From Symsagittifera roscoffensis (Eukaryota; Xenacoelomorpha; Acoela; Convolutidae), in contig NC_087064.1 of NCBI RefSeq assembly GCF_963678635.1, positions 44,745,346 to 44,809,345 on the forward strand: DNA of 64,000 nucleotides, in the 5' to 3' direction. How positions within the stretch are numbered: the first letter of the stretch is position 1; the number at the start of each line of letters is the position of its first letter. The position numbers were made by a program, and so were the translations under genes. Below the pieces are notes generated by a model, which worked only from the letters and a program-made list of their open reading frames with translations, made no database searches and was not told the DNA's origin. This document shows positions 63,481-64,000 of this stretch, piece by piece.

Positions 63481-64000
63481 CGACCCTGTTCGACTCATGA
63501 TTCGACCCTGTTCGACTTATGACTCGTCCCTGTTCGACTCATGATTCGACCCTGGTCCACTCTTGATTCGACCCTATTCGACTCATGATTCAACCCTGCT
63601 CGACTCATGATTTGACCCTGTTCCATTCAAGATTCGACCCTGTCTGACTCATGTTTCGACCCTGTTCGACTTATGACTCGACACTGTTTGACTCATGATT
63701 CGACCATGTTCGACTCATGATTCGACCATGATCGACTCATGATTCGACCCTGTTCGACTCATGATTCGACCCTGTACCACTCATGATTCGTTCCTGTTCG
63801 ACTCATGTTTCGACCCTGTTCGACTCATGTTTCGACACTGTTCGACTCATGATTCGACCATGTTCGACTCATGATTCGACCATGATCGACTCATGATTCG
63901 ACCCTGTTCGTCTCATGATTCGACCCTGTTCCACTCATGATTCGACCCTGTTCGACTCATGATTCGACCCTGTTCCACTCATGATTCGACCCTGTTCGAC
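63471..64000 (+). repeat. End of window: HOR block G continues
   Basis: The array runs off the window without a boundary. CGACTTATGACTCGTCCC, CTGGTCCACTCTTG, ATTCAACCCTGCTCG, TTCCATTCAAG and CTGTCTGACTCATG repeat the order seen near 61800-61950 and 57900-58080. The last 250 bases are mostly near-consensus monomers. The array edge therefore lies beyond 64000, and likewise before position 1. Confidence 0.85.

Larger units (their letters stand above)
1..64000 (+). repeat. 22-bp satellite DNA array filling the window
   Basis: Direct reading shows one head-to-tail array from the first base to the last, broken only by a run of N. The consensus monomer is TTCGACCCTG plus TTCGACTCATGA (22 bp, 11 of 22 G+C); two exact copies lie at 438-459 and 460-481. 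The two halves share TTCGAC, so the monomer looks like a diverged doublet of a 10-12 bp ancestor. All monomers have the same orientation: I saw no inverted block, which would read GAACAGGG on this strand. Most monomers differ from consensus by zero to three substitutions, and many variants recur at fixed spacings, giving higher-order repeats. Indels are rare outside 1367-3028. The scale and nesting are those of eukaryotic constitutive heterochromatin; centromeric, pericentromeric and subtelomeric positions cannot be told apart here. Confidence 0.98.
50931..64000 (+). repeat. HOR family G: derived family beyond the gap
   Basis: The 22-bp array resumes at once. CCCAGCTCGAATCTTG units continue, but new or far commoner variants define the block: ACTCATTATTCGAACC, ACTCCTGATTCG followed by CGACTTATGACTCGACACTG, CCCTCTTCCACTC, CTGGTCCACTCTTG, ATTCAACCCTGCTCG, TTCCATTCAAG and CTGTCTGACTCATG. 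The CATTATTCG and ACTCCTG forms also appear before the gap (48236-49350), so family F grades into G. Several nested duplications within it are listed separately. Confidence 0.85.

Noticed and set aside
1-64000. CRISPR-like array of short direct repeats
   Set aside because: The repeats are contiguous, with no unique spacers of constant length and no cas genes or leader. Variation is by point substitution within one monomer type.
1-64000. CENP-B box (TTCGNNNNANNCGGG)
   Set aside because: TTCGACTCA supplies the TTCGNNNNA part, but the CGGG part is absent at the required spacing in the consensus (ATTC stands there). The CCCGG variants do not fall at the right distance.
1-64000. Telomeric repeat or a simple microsatellite
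   Set aside because: The unit is 22 bp with HOR structure, with no TTAGGG, TTTAGGG or TTAGG runs on either strand.
1-64000. tRNA genes, suggested by GTTCGACTC
   Set aside because: Only the T-loop-like core is present. There is no A-box, acceptor stem, anticodon arm or CCA context, and the T-stem pairs only partly (the closing G-C and the next T-A pair form, the next position does not).
1-64000. Repetitive protein gene such as a silk, antifreeze or surface protein
   Set aside because: A coding tandem repeat normally has a period divisible by 3 and conserves one frame. Here the period is 22 and single-base, 8-bp, 10-bp and 12-bp indels are tolerated.

Overview
The whole 64 kb window is one uninterrupted satellite DNA array. 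Every stretch I read resolves into copies of a 22-bp monomer. Its consensus, in + orientation, is two near-repeats of 10 and 12 bp, TTCGACCCTG followed by TTCGACTCATGA. About 2,900 monomers lie head to tail, all in the same orientation. I found no gene, RNA gene, transposon, CRISPR array or unique-sequence island. The only non-satellite content is a 200-base run of N at 50731-50930, which is an assembly gap. Megabase-type arrays with nested higher-order repeats (HORs) are typical of eukaryotic centromeric, pericentromeric or subtelomeric heterochromatin. A bacterial or viral source is very unlikely. Nothing in the sequence lets me name the lineage.

The array is organised on at least three scales. 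(1) The 22-bp monomer, itself a 10+12 bp doublet sharing TTCGAC. (2) HORs made of diverged monomers, with periods of 176, 264, 286, 396, 418, 484, 528 and 660 bp, nearly all exact multiples of 22. (3) Segmental tandem duplications of about 0.4 to 2.3 kb that copy whole HOR blocks, including their private indels.

Layout by diagnostic variants: 1-4440, a 660-bp (30-monomer) HOR marked by CTGTAGCAC; 4441-10260, a 264/286/396-bp HOR marked by ATTGGACCATG and ATTCAAACCTG; 10261-14900, a mosaic of those two families; 14901-20600, an older-looking and more diverged zone with 639-, 418-, 1078- and 594/484-bp duplications; 20600-22900, a roughly 500-bp HOR marked by TTCCTTTATTG; 22900-50730, a long family marked by GACCCAGCTCGAA, usually spaced 352-528 bp, with local amplifications up to 2.3 kb; 50931-64000, a derived family that adds CATTATTCGAACC, CCCTCTTCCAC and CTGGTCCACTC variants, with several very recent duplications.

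The open reading frames in the window (up to about 100 codons on both strands) are by-products of the repeat. 22 is not divisible by 3, so each frame cycles through all three phases every 66 bp. The palindrome TCATGA supplies an ATG and an overlapping TGA on both strands. I therefore annotate no CDS. The points most worth checking are a perfect match to the Pol III B-box core in the consensus monomer, a cluster of 13 single-base indels at 1367-3028 that looks like residual assembly error, and the nested duplication history that can be dated by shared deletions.
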